Position numbers and translations under genes: made by a program. DNA of 64,000 nucleotides from Chrysogorgia sp. JL179-B06 (lineage: Eukaryota > Cnidaria > Anthozoa > Scleralcyonacea > Chrysogorgiidae), in the NCBI GenBank assembly GCA_035772405.1, contig JAYKKM010000070.1, forward strand, positions 643,501-707,500, written 5' to 3'. Below, one piece after another: positions 1 to 6,914 of the stretch. How positions within the stretch are numbered: the stretch's first letter is position 1; each line of letters opens with the position of its first letter. The notes beneath the pieces are model-generated. The model searched no databases and was not told the origin of the DNA. It was given only the letters and a program-made list of their open reading frames with translations.

Positions 1-2420
1 TGTCTCTTGGTGATAGTTGAGACTCCACCACGAATTCCAGCTTCTAACATCAAGAGCATGTCTATGTCGGTGATTAGCTCAAGCTTCACTCCGGTGACTT
101 TGAGTAGCGCGTCCCAAGCCAACCCAGGCGCTGTGTAATAGAACGCAGGGTCGAGACCGTAGTGTGTTTTACACGTTTTCCTAAAATTCTCGAACACGTC
201 CTCTAGTAGCATCACGTCTGTTTTCAGATAGAGATCGTGATATTCATGCATGGTTTTCATCTTGAAGTGGTTCCAAACTTTCGTAGCGTGTTGGTAGTCT
301 TCTTCGGAGATCTCGGTGTTGTTAAGCTTTGAGTCAAACTTGTCTATGGTTGGTAGATATCTCTCGTCGAGAGATGACAACCCAGTCATGTGCTCGTATG
401 GAAACACACCCTTCTGAGAGACTAACTCAAAGTCGTCCCCAAACACTCTCTTGGTTGACGTTAGATCATCACTATCAAGATTTTTAACCAACTTGTCTAA
501 ACTAGATGGCATGAACTTAAAGCTATCAAGGAACCTAATTTCTCTCTTGACAGGTCTCTCCTCTCCGTCGTTGTCTATCTCGTGATCGACAACGATGTCC
601 TTACTGAACGAGATATATTTCTCCTCATTGTTCGGAATACATCTAATCTCACCGTCTGTGACGCTAAGACTTTTCACGAAAAGATGTGAGTCGTAACCAG
701 ACAAGTTGTGAAAAATAACTGGCACGAACTTCGGAAGCTTGTATTTCAAGTTACAGCTGCTATGTGCAGCTCCACGAAATTTACCGGTGAGGTGACAATG
801 GTCTCTAACTTTCCGATCTGGATTACCTTTTTTCGTCTTTTGAGTCCAGTCCTCACCACACAACCAACACGTCTCACTACTCTCGTGGACTTGTTTGTCG
901 ACTGACCTGTAGATCATGTCTTTCGCGACTTTAAATTTGTCGTAGACGTTTTTGATGACTCTCTCCACCTCCACGACAAACTTCTCACCGACGTTATCAC
1001 CTTCAGTCTTTTTGGTGTAGAGGTAAGGCTCTTCGTAGTGGAGAGTGTCGTCGAAGCACTTCAGATGAAAGCAAAATCCAGATGGTGTGTGGTGTTGGTA
1101 TTTGGTCGTCGAGCTACGTGTGTCATCGTTAACACACGTGTCAATAGGTTCTATGGAACTCTCGAAGTCTGCGTAGATCGTGAATGGCACGTCTTGTGTC
1201 TTATAGATGTTCTCGAACTTTATGAAGCTCCCCTCTTCCGGCATTTCGGTCTTGATGCTGTCCACGTTGGAGCAACGCTCGACGTGTTTCTCCAGGACTT
1301 CCTGTGAGGTGAAGTTGTTCAGACACCGAAAACAGAAGAAGGTCTTACACTTACGCTTGCTCTTAGTGCTAGACAACAACCGGCTCATGTTCTTAATCCA
1401 CGCGTAGTGGGAGTTCACGTTCCCATCTTCACCCTCTTCCGTGATGAGCAGCAGGTTGATGGTGTCTTTTGACTCACCCTCGATGAGAAGTGGGTAGACA
1501 CCGGTTTCCTTTTCGTACGCAAACACGTTGATGTTGGTCTTGTTGTTTCTAGTGAATTTCTTAATTTCGGATAGTGGTGTGGGGAACGAGATCCCACTCC
1601 AGTCAAACTTCTCCGACTCGTCTCTCATCGCCTTGTTGAGTCGCTCGGGGTGGTCTTGTCTTAACATTCGAGCAGCCGTGATGGACCACTTGAAGCACTC
1701 GTTATCAGCCTTGTTTTGGACGTTGACGATAGCTTTCCTAACGGCTAGAACCTTTGGTGTCGGAATGTAGGATGACGCGCTTATTGGCTTATACGTGTCG
1801 ATATATATATCCAGTTTGACAACGCTCAGAACTCGCCACCCACTACCTTTCTTCAAGTAGGTTGCCAAGTTCTCGAGAATTTTTCCGACAGACTTACTAT
1901 ACAGTTCGTCCGTGTCTGTCCCAGATAACGTGATACCCACGAGAGAGCGAAACATCGTGACTGCTTCCACTGGTCCGCTGTCGGTGGCTCTCACCATAAC
2001 GCATTCTAGAGCGAGTTTTGTTTTTAGTCCGCTTCGCTTCTTCACCTCGTTGAGCCAGAGGTCTATCACGAGATGTTTGGATCCCTCTAGAAAGGTCTTC
2101 GGGTCTGTCTTCTTTTGAGCTTCGATGGAGTAGGTTTCCGAGAAGCCTCGAATAGCCTTCTCGGTCTTCTCCACGACTTGGTCTTCAGCGTCGTGGAAAA
2201 CGTCCTCAGGATCTGTTAGCAACGGACTAACCTTTCTTTTCAAAACTTTGAAAGCACTTGCGACTCTCTTCTTGATCGGTTCTGGTGCGTGGTCAACGAA
2301 CCAGTCACTCCACTCGCTTAGCTTAGTCCTTAAATAAGACTTTGGCGGATCACTAGCTGGCTCTGGTGTGCCAGCAATCCAACTAGACCACTCGCTAAGT
2401 TTTGTTCTTAAATAATTCAT
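1..2420 (-). CDS. polB: Polinton-type family B DNA polymerase, N-terminal 806 codons (3' end outside window)
   Basis: The frame runs open from an ATG at 2420 to the left edge. The protein would copy the linear element from its ends; protein priming is known for this family and inferred here. Residues about 1-40 carry a duplicated short amphipathic motif (YLRTKLSEWS twice). The 3'-5' exonuclease motifs are visible: ExoI YADFES (D418, E420), ExoII NLSGYDSH (D577) and ExoIII YLKTD (Y731, D735). Between ExoI and ExoII lies a C518-x2-C521 plus DHCHLTG (540-546) and AAHSSCN insert, a zinc/HNH-like block typical of this polymerase group. The GIRGG segment marks entry to the palm domain near codon 797, so the polymerase active site is off-window. 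An ATAATAAA motif sits 6 nt before the ATG. It is the last gene of a five-gene minus-strand run. Confidence 0.95.
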   Translation of the reverse strand, partial: MNYLRTKLSEWSSWIAGTPEPASDPPKSYLRTKLSEWSDWFVDHAPEPIKKRVASAFKVLKRKVSPLLTDPEDVFHDAEDQVVEKTEKAIRGFSETYSIEAQKKTDPKTFLEGSKHLVIDLWLNEVKKRSGLKTKLALECVMVRATDSGPVEAVTMFRSLVGITLSGTDTDELYSKSVGKILENLATYLKKGSGWRVLSVVKLDIYIDTYKPISASSYIPTPKVLAVRKAIVNVQNKADNECFKWSITAARMLRQDHPERLNKAMRDESEKFDWSGISFPTPLSEIKKFTRNNKTNINVFAYEKETGVYPLLIEGESKDTINLLLITEEGEDGNVNSHYAWIKNMSRLLSSTKSKRKCKTFFCFRCLNNFTSQEVLEKHVERCSNVDSIKTEMPEEGSFIKFENIYKTQDVPFTIYADFESSIEPIDTCVNDDTRSSTTKYQHHTPSGFCFHLKCFDDTLHYEEPYLYTKKTEGDNVGEKFVVEVERVIKNVYDKFKVAKDMIYRSVDKQVHESSETCWLCGEDWTQKTKKGNPDRKVRDHCHLTGKFRGAAHSSCNLKYKLPKFVPVIFHNLSGYDSHLFVKSLSVTDGEIRCIPNNEEKYISFSKDIVVDHEIDNDGEERPVKREIRFLDSFKFMPSSLDKLVKNLDSDDLTSTKRVFGDDFELVSQKGVFPYEHMTGLSSLDERYLPTIDKFDSKLNNTEISEEDYQHATKVWNHFKMKTMHEYHDLYLKTDVMLLEDVFENFRKTCKTHYGLDPAFYYTAPGLAWDALLKVTGVKLELITDIDMLLMLEAGIRGGVSTITKR

Positions 2421-2483
2421 CGTCTCTTTATTATAAGGTTTTTTTAAACAAGGAAAATCGATTATTATATAAACTAGTTGTTA

Positions 2484-2518
2484 TTTTTTCAAAAAAAAAA
2501 CGAATCTTTTTGAAAAAA
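2484..2518 (-). terminator. A/T-rich hairpin between polB and the upstream gene
   Basis: A 12-bp stem (TTTTTTCAAAAA, 2484-2495, against TTTTTGAAAAAA, 2507-2518) lies just downstream of the minus-strand gene ending at 2553. Its A/T arms resemble the hairpins at other gene ends in this element, but the loop is longer (11 nt), so it is the weakest of the set. Confidence 0.45.
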
Positions 2519-2552
2519 CATGTTTGTTTTTTTTATCCTCATCGTCTCGATT

Positions 2553-2969
2553 TTACACTATCTCTTTACGGAACGTGTACGTAACTCCATCGACTACAAG
2601 ACTTTTCCCTATTTTTATACGATAGGTAATAGATCCTACAAACATTTTCAAACTGTTTGCTAATTCGAATATACTTTTGTATTTTGTTTCTTCTCCAGTG
2701 TTCACGTTTGTTTTAATCACAATTTGAGCAGGTTTTCCACCTTTACAGTGATCGTACCTCTTTGGTATTTCTACAGGTTTCATCTCTAGTGTTTTTCTAA
2801 TTTCACTATGACCTGCATTATATTTTAGTTTGACTCCTCGTTCTTTTGCAATAGCTTTTAGATCTTTAAGAGTTTGATGATCGTCCTTCTCTTTTTTTGG
2901 TAATGGTTTTCTTACTCTCTTAACCTTCGGTCTCTGGATCTTATTAAGTGAACCTTTTGGGCGTGTCAT
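2553..2969 (-). CDS. Basic DNA-binding protein with NUMOD1-like domain
   Basis: 138 residues from the ATG at 2969. A GTG-initiated extension to 2984 is possible but unlikely in a eukaryotic setting. The first 30 residues are very rich in Lys, Arg and Pro (RPKVKRVRKPLPKK), fitting DNA binding. The C-terminal third (KYKSIFELANSLKMFVGS and on) matches the helix-turn-helix-like NUMOD1 motif found in homing nucleases and some viral DNA-binding proteins. No nuclease motif accompanies it, so it is probably a regulator or packaging factor (inference). ATAAAGAGAGAT directly precedes the ATG. Its upstream neighbour ends 11 nt away, suggesting co-expression. Confidence 0.7.
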   Translation of the reverse strand: MTRPKGSLNKIQRPKVKRVRKPLPKKEKDDHQTLKDLKAIAKERGVKLKYNAGHSEIRKTLEMKPVEIPKRYDHCKGGKPAQIVIKTNVNTGEETKYKSIFELANSLKMFVGSITYRIKIGKSLVVDGVTYTFRKEIV

Positions 2970-2980
2970 ATCTCTCTTTA

Positions 2981-3127
2981 TCACAACATATAGCTTAGTT
3001 CTTTAAGTTTCGTTTTGGGTCTTAGAAGGTTTGAGAGGGTGTTCCATTCTTCGCTAAGGTTGAGTTTTCGATCCAACGTGAAGCAACGACTTGTGAGTGC
3101 AGCGATCAAGAAGATTAGCGTAAGCAT
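2981..3127 (-). CDS. Small hydrophobic-leader protein, 48 aa
   Basis: I chose the ATG at 3127 because AATAAA abuts it, the pattern seen at the other element genes; a longer GTG-start reading to 3187 is rejected. The N-terminus (MLTLIFLIAALTSRC) is a hydrophobic stretch that could be a signal peptide or membrane anchor. The remaining 33 residues are charged with no known motif. It lies head to tail between the NUMOD1-like gene and the 163-aa gene. Function unknown. Confidence 0.5.
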   Translation of the reverse strand: MLTLIFLIAALTSRCFTLDRKLNLSEEWNTLSNLLRPKTKLKELSYML

Positions 3128-3173
3128 TTTATTAGTTTCCAAACATCTCTGTTTGGGAACTGCAGATCTCAAC

Positions 3174-3665
3174 CTAGAATTGAACACGTTCCCTCTTCAC
3201 TTTCACGACCTTCTTCTCTTTCATAACAACCATCTCATGGAGATATAACTGTAGGTGAGCCACTCCGTCTTTGATGAACACGCTGCTGATGTCGACTGCA
3301 GCGTTCACGTTATATTTCTTGAGTTTCAAGAGATCTTTGAACTCAACTTCCTTGTCGTCTTCGTCGAAAGCCGAGAACAAGTTCGGGTCACATTTGACGT
3401 AAACTTTGTCATTATATAACCCACTCTTAATCTCAGTTATGGTGTCGTTGTCGAGTTCTTTCAGAACCTCTTCACCAACTTTCTCTAAACTTTCGAGCTG
3501 CTCTTCACTCAAACACAGAGCTGCGGTAAACTTTTCGTCGTCGAACTTGCTCTTCTGAACTCCGAAGGTGAACACGTCCTTGAATAGGATTGGTGCCATC
3601 TCGACGCTCACGGTGGAATTTTTATATTTCTTGTTCACAACACACTTTCCAAACTTGATACTCAT
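3174..3665 (-). CDS. Hypothetical protein, possible OB-fold single-stranded-DNA-binding protein
   Basis: 163 residues, soluble, about one quarter Glu/Asp/Lys, no membrane segment. The pattern of an N-terminal strand region, a SKFDDEKFTAALCL-type strand, a Leu/Glu helix, and a C-terminal VAHLQLYLHEMVV strand is reminiscent of phage T7 gp2.5/Enc34-type ssDNA-binding proteins. That is a pattern-level inference, not a confirmed match. Its place two genes upstream of polB on the same strand would suit a replication role. TAATAAA lies 2 nt before the ATG. A structure prediction would settle this. Confidence 0.55.
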   Translation of the reverse strand: MSIKFGKCVVNKKYKNSTVSVEMAPILFKDVFTFGVQKSKFDDEKFTAALCLSEEQLESLEKVGEEVLKELDNDTITEIKSGLYNDKVYVKCDPNLFSAFDEDDKEVEFKDLLKLKKYNVNAAVDISSVFIKDGVAHLQLYLHEMVVMKEKKVVKVKRERVQF

Positions 3666-3691
3666 CCTTTATTACTCTAAACTTGTGAGTC

Positions 3692-4114
3692 CTAGCGACG
3701 ATCTCTTGATTTAAACGCGACGTAGTTATAAGTCTTGTAACCAACCCACCCCACGCTCACGAATATCACCCCCTCCGATATTGAAAGGTAGTCAAGCATC
3801 TCCGGCGATGGTGTGTAGTAGTCGTGAAGTTGTGGTTCTCTACGAAATGTTGCGGACAACAAGTCCAGAGCTGAGTTTGTGACGTTTATGTCGCGGTTCG
3901 CGTCCGACAAAGCAAGGCGTAGTCTTGCGAGTTTATCGCGATGTTCAATCTCTTCTTCATTCCACTTTTCTTTCTCTCGTGCGAGTTTTTCTACTGCAAG
4001 GTTATGACGTTTCATTTCCTCACCATATTTGTTTCCGTCTAGACTTTTGAATAGGAAACCAGCACCTGCAAATGCGAGCGCATTAAATAATCCTCCTGCC
4101 ATCATGGTCGTCAT
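3692..4114 (-). CDS. Membrane-anchored coiled-coil protein, 140 aa
   Basis: An N-terminal Gly/Ala/Phe-rich hydrophobic segment (residues about 5-24) is followed by a long Glu/Lys/Arg-rich helix (about 30-75) with coiled-coil spacing. A PQLHDYYTPSPEM segment follows, and then a second hydrophobic stretch (about 113-132). Such membrane plus coil proteins are common accessory genes of Polintons and may be minor virion components (inference). It is first in the leftward run that ends with polB. It shares a 34-bp intergenic region with the rightward gene starting at 4149. AAATAAA lies 3 nt before its ATG. Confidence 0.6.
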   Translation of the reverse strand: MTTMMAGGLFNALAFAGAGFLFKSLDGNKYGEEMKRHNLAVEKLAREKEKWNEEEIEHRDKLARLRLALSDANRDINVTNSALDLLSATFRREPQLHDYYTPSPEMLDYLSISEGVIFVSVGWVGYKTYNYVAFKSRDRR

Positions 4115-4148
4115 TTCTTTATTTTATATGTTTTTGTAGTTATAATAA
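4115..4148. promoter_or_regulatory. Divergent promoter, 34 bp between two start codons
   Basis: The leftward ATG at 4114 and rightward ATG at 4149 are separated by 34 AT-rich bases. Read outward, each side shows an ATAAAATAAA or TATAATAAA motif touching its ATG. Any core promoter and both 5' leaders must fit within this space or inside the coding regions. Confidence 0.6.
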
Positions 4149-4337
4149 ATGTTTACAGGAGCACGATCACATCAATCACGTTTAGAAGAGTGCACGATTA
4201 GAGTTCTCAAACTTGAGAAAAAGATCGTAGAGTTAGAGGAGTACGCAAAGTTTCGCATAGAGAAAATAAAAACTCTGGAGTTTGAGAATAAATATTTTAA
4301 AAGTCAACAAGGTGTCATGTTTCAGGGCAAGAAGTAA
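4149..4337 (+). CDS. Short coiled-coil protein, 62 aa
   Basis: 62 residues. From about residue 11 to 52 there is a regular heptad-like pattern of Leu/Ile/Val with Glu/Lys (VLKLEKKIVELEEYAKF), predicting a single coiled coil. No enzymatic motif. TATAATAAATG joins the motif and the start codon. It is followed directly by the 64-bp tandem repeat array, so the array would form its 3' untranslated region or a separate regulatory block. Function unknown. Confidence 0.55.
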   Translation: MFTGARSHQSRLEECTIRVLKLEKKIVELEEYAKFRIEKIKTLEFENKYFKSQQGVMFQGKK

Positions 4338-4605
4338 CTCTTGAGTAAACTTTGAGGAAACTTTGAGTAAACTTTGAGGAAACTTTGAGTAGACTTGGTT
4401 TTACTGCTTTTTTACTTAGAAGTGTCTGAGAAAAACTTTGAGTAAACTTTGAGTAGACTTGGTTTTACTGCTTTTTTACTTAGAAGTGTCTGAGAAAAAC
4501 TTTGAGTAAACTTTGAGTAGACTTGGTTTTACTGCTTTTTTACTTAGAAGTGTCTGAGAAAAACTTTGAGTAAACTTTGAGTAAACTTTGAGTAAAGTGT
4601 TAGAT
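4338..4605. repeat. Tandem array: 64-bp unit x3 built from ACTTTGAGTAA sub-repeats
   Basis: The segment starting AGACTTGG recurs at 4391, 4455 and 4519, an exact 64-base period. It is flanked on both sides by runs of an 11-13-base unit (AACTTTGAGTAA / AACTTTGAGGAA). It lies in the only sizeable non-coding gap inside the element and has no ORF of its own. Possible roles are a replication-related site, transcription enhancer or recombination product. Confidence 0.9.
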
Positions 4606-4609
4606 AAAG

Positions 4610-4930
4610 ATGGAAACCATAACAAATAACAATCCGGTGAAAATAAAAGATCCTAGAAAAGTAGAGGCAGGTAAAAGACTTGCTGCGATCAGTAAAGAAG
4701 CAAAAGAGAAAAAAGCTCGTGAGAGAGTTGAACAAAGTGAACAGTGTGAACAAAGTGAACAAAGTAGTAGTTTTAATTTTGGATACGTTATCGGAACGAT
4801 TGGTGCTATCACAGGTGTTGGTGAGCTATACTACGCGTACAAACAAGACAAATCTCAAGACAAATCTCAAGATGAGGTGGAGACTCCACCAACTCCTAAA
4901 CCAGTCTCTACCCTTGAGAGTTTTTACTAA
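4610..4930 (+). CDS. Basic N-terminus plus transmembrane protein, 106 aa
   Basis: Residues 10-45 are strongly basic and helical (PRKVEAGKRLAAISKEAKEK). The short direct repeat EQSEQCEQSEQ follows, then one hydrophobic Gly-rich segment (YVIGTIGAITGVGELYYAY, about 59-77). A KSQDKSQD repeat and a Pro/Thr-rich tail close the protein. The KVEAGKRLA-type segment next to a single membrane span recurs in Polinton accessory proteins (family recollection). It is probably a virion membrane-associated or DNA-binding structural protein (inference). GATAAAG precedes the ATG. It is followed by a poly-A tract and the next gene 26 nt on. Confidence 0.6.
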   Translation: METITNNNPVKIKDPRKVEAGKRLAAISKEAKEKKARERVEQSEQCEQSEQSSSFNFGYVIGTIGAITGVGELYYAYKQDKSQDKSQDEVETPPTPKPVSTLESFY

Positions 4931-4956
4931 AAAAAAAAAACCACTATAATAAAAGG

Positions 4957-5181
4957 ATGACAGATCGCAAAGTAATCATGAATGAAGTGTACGACACGTT
5001 ACTCTACGTCGCTGCTGCAGTTGGTGTTAGTATGGTATCAAAGAAAGTTTTTGGAGAATCTCTAGGTACACCAAGTAGTCTAGTTGGAACGTTGAAACTC
5101 GCAGTCGCAGTGACTGCTGGAACTGTAGCTGTGAAATATGCACAACAAAAGAAACTTATTCCTGACGATCCTTTCAAGTGA
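4957..5181 (+). CDS. Small membrane protein with two hydrophobic segments, 74 aa
   Basis: Hydrophobic stretches at about residues 14-27 (LLYVAAAVGVSMVS) and 43-61 (LVGTLKLAVAVTAGTVAV) predict one or two membrane spans, with a Lys-rich C-terminal tail. No conserved enzymatic motif. ATAATAAAAGG lies immediately before the ATG. A perfect 11-bp, 4-nt-loop hairpin follows the stop within 40 nt. Small membrane proteins in series are typical of this element type. Role unknown. Confidence 0.6.
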   Translation: MTDRKVIMNEVYDTLLYVAAAVGVSMVSKKVFGESLGTPSSLVGTLKLAVAVTAGTVAVKYAQQKKLIPDDPFK

Positions 5182-5195
5182 GTTCGTATATATAC

Positions 5196-5221
5196 TTTTG
5201 TAATGATCACTCATTACAAAA
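5196..5221 (+). terminator. Perfect 11-bp hairpin, 4-nt loop
   Basis: TTTTGTAATGA (5196-5206), loop TCAC, TCATTACAAAA (5211-5221). It lies in the 61-nt gap after the gene ending at 5181, before the TTAATAAA start motif of the next gene. Placement and shape match the other gene-end hairpins. Confidence 0.65.
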
Positions 5222-5242
5222 CTTTTTATATTAATAAAGGGA

Positions 5243-5635
5243 ATGTTCACTCAAAACTTAGAAGAGTTAAGTCTCACCGTGAAGAAAGATTTACAAAATT
5301 CAAAGAAGAAGATGCTACGTCTCAAAGTGAAAGCTGTTGTGAAAGTGGTTATCACCGCAGTTGTACTTGTTGGTGGAATAATCACAACCATCCTCGTTCC
5401 AAATCCAATCACAGGAGCTATCACCATTGGAGCAGCCACCGTGTTGTCAGGTTCAGAAGGCATCAAACATACACTCAAGAGGTTCAAGTCTGTTAAAAGT
5501 AATAACAAAATTATCAAAAAAGCAGACAAAGACACAGATGTACTCCTGTTTGTGAACCAAGTCAAAGCACGCGTCGTCGAAGATCCATCTGCACCACCTT
5601 CTATCTATCCTGACTTGGAGAATCTGAAAAACTAG
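5243..5635 (+). CDS. Membrane protein with C-terminal PSAP and YPDL late-domain-like motifs, 130 aa
   Basis: A basic amphipathic N-terminus (1-30) precedes a long hydrophobic region (about 31-65, AVVLVGGIITTILVPN) and a second weaker one. A charged tail follows. The last 20 residues contain PSAP (115-118) and YPDL (122-125). In cellular and viral proteins these short motifs recruit the ESCRT factors TSG101 and ALIX; here the functional reading is inference only. TTAATAAAGGG precedes the ATG. The gene faces the leftward 162-aa gene, with one shared hairpin between the two stops. Confidence 0.6.
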   Translation: MFTQNLEELSLTVKKDLQNSKKKMLRLKVKAVVKVVITAVVLVGGIITTILVPNPITGAITIGAATVLSGSEGIKHTLKRFKSVKSNNKIIKKADKDTDVLLFVNQVKARVVEDPSAPPSIYPDLENLKN

Positions 5636-5646
5636 TTCGTCTACTC

Positions 5647-5672
5647 TTTTGTAACCAGAGTTGGCTACAAAA
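5647..5672. terminator. Hairpin shared by converging genes
   Basis: TTTTGTAACCA (5647-5657), loop GAGT, TGGCTACAAAA (5662-5672): an 11-bp stem with one mismatch and a 4-nt loop, followed by an A tract. It sits exactly between the stop of the rightward gene (5635) and the stop of the leftward gene (5680), where it could serve both strands. Confidence 0.65.
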
Positions 5673-5679
5673 AAAAAAA

Positions 5680-6168
5680 TCAAACTCTTATTAACAAGTC
5701 TATCATAGACGTGTCTTCAGACAGTATACCTGAGGATTGTGTGAAGTAAACAGAGAATAGGACATATTCTGATATGCGGAGTATCTTTGTTATTTTGGAC
5801 AGCGTGTACGTTTTGTCGAGTGAGAGTACGTTGAATCTAATTCCTTTCTTTTTGACTTTTGAGTCCTTTACACTTACTGGTCCAAGATTAAAATAACTCG
5901 AGTGTCCTTGCCTATTCATGACCTCGATAGAATACATTATCTCGCCGTCTGTCATGTCTTTCCCAGAGTCTGTGCTAAACGAGTGTGTCATGAGTGTGAG
6001 TTGTGTGTCTTGCGTAAAGTCTATTGTAGAGATATATCGGTAACCGCCTGTGTCTCGCACAGGGTACATTGCTGTGTTCAAGGATGCTTTTGGAAACTCG
6101 AGTGAGTATTTTAGAACACTTGCAATCTTGTCTTCAGTTTTTACACCGTATCCAACGTGTATGCTCAT
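5680..6168 (-). CDS. Hypothetical beta-rich protein, 162 aa, shares N-terminal MSxHxGY with its neighbour
   Basis: No family recognised. The protein is rich in Ser/Thr and alternating hydrophobic residues, suggesting beta structure, without a membrane span. Its first residues, MSIHVGYG, echo the MSLHCGYD start of the 244-aa protein directly upstream. The shared leader could be an assembly or attachment tag used by two related virion proteins. ATAAAATAAAAC immediately precedes the ATG, and only 3 nt separate the two genes. It ends at the converging-gene hairpin. Confidence 0.55.
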   Translation of the reverse strand: MSIHVGYGVKTEDKIASVLKYSLEFPKASLNTAMYPVRDTGGYRYISTIDFTQDTQLTLMTHSFSTDSGKDMTDGEIMYSIEVMNRQGHSSYFNLGPVSVKDSKVKKKGIRFNVLSLDKTYTLSKITKILRISEYVLFSVYFTQSSGILSEDTSMIDLLIRV

Positions 6169-6171
6169 GTT

Positions 6172-6906
6172 TTATTTTATATTATATTCCAACATCATGC
6201 TCTTGTTCAGTCTCGAAATATCGTCTGGTTCTAGAAATCCACTCACAATCTTTAGACCATATATATCACCTGAGATAGGTTTGTAAAAACCATCTGTGAA
6301 TAAGAACCTTTCATTCACAAATATAGATCCAAACGAGGCTCCATTGGTTTTAGTGTTCGCCGTGAATTCCGAGTCAGTTAGTTTTATATCGTTCACGCGT
6401 AGATGACTTCCAGTCATTAACCAATGACACGATATCAAGTGTTTTTCAGATGTAACGATACTCGACGGAATTGTACACTCGTACTCGTTCGGTGGATGTC
6501 CACCACCGTAAACTAACTTGTTGTTTGTATTTGACTTGTAGGCAACAAACTTGTCGTAACCTCCGTTATCATTACCAATAATGTAACCCCAATCTCCTTG
6601 TGTTTGTATATGCAGTAGTTTGAAAACAACGAAGACGCTCGTGTTGATATAAGTCATCTGAGGACATTTAAATAACATCGTGGTCCTTCTTAGATTTCTA
6701 AGGAAACCATCCCCAACCGAGGGACTTTTACTGTAGACATCTTGGTGAAAATAGGAATCTCCGTCTTTCACTTTTGTCACTCTACTCTTACCCGTGTGAG
6801 GTGTGATCACCGCATTAGACACGTTGATGTTGAAAACAGTTGTGAAGGGTTCTTTTTCTTCCTTTGGCAAAGTATTACCTTTGTCGTATCCACAATGTAG
6901 ACTCAT
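6172..6906 (-). CDS. Concanavalin/LamG-like lectin-fold protein, 244 aa, candidate virion surface protein
   Basis: The central and C-terminal parts (about 75-235) have the strand order and wording of LamG/concanavalin A-like jelly rolls: SVFVVFKL, GDWGYIIGND, KLVYGGGHPP, HLISCHWLMTGSHLRVND, and a terminal GDIYGLKIVSGFLEPDDI strand. Such domains bind glycans or act as attachment knobs; that role is inferred. There is no signal peptide, as expected for a capsid-associated protein. It begins MSLHCGYD, like its downstream neighbour. Eight bases separate it from the 456-aa gene upstream, in a three-gene leftward run. Confidence 0.6.
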   Translation of the reverse strand: MSLHCGYDKGNTLPKEEKEPFTTVFNINVSNAVITPHTGKSRVTKVKDGDSYFHQDVYSKSPSVGDGFLRNLRRTTMLFKCPQMTYINTSVFVVFKLLHIQTQGDWGYIIGNDNGGYDKFVAYKSNTNNKLVYGGGHPPNEYECTIPSSIVTSEKHLISCHWLMTGSHLRVNDIKLTDSEFTANTKTNGASFGSIFVNERFLFTDGFYKPISGDIYGLKIVSGFLEPDDISRLNKSMMLEYNIK

Positions 6907-6914
6907 GTTTTATT

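Noticed and set aside
708..2118. Several plus-strand ORFs of 60-90 codons across 0.7-2.1 kb
   Set aside because: They lie opposite the clearly recognisable polB frame and have no family resemblance; they are antisense shadows.
2970..2984. GTG start at 2984 for the NUMOD1-like gene
   Set aside because: Eukaryotic viral genes here consistently use ATG next to an ATAAA motif; the ATG at 2969 fits that rule.
4338..4605. Tandem 64-bp array considered as a CRISPR array
   Set aside because: Units are contiguous with no unique spacers, and the context is a eukaryotic DNA-virus-like element.
5203..5565. Overlapping ORFs on both strands within the 5243-5635 gene
   Set aside because: Lower-quality composition (His/Ser-rich frame, hydrophobic antisense frame) and no start motif; the gene with the TTAATAAA motif is preferred.
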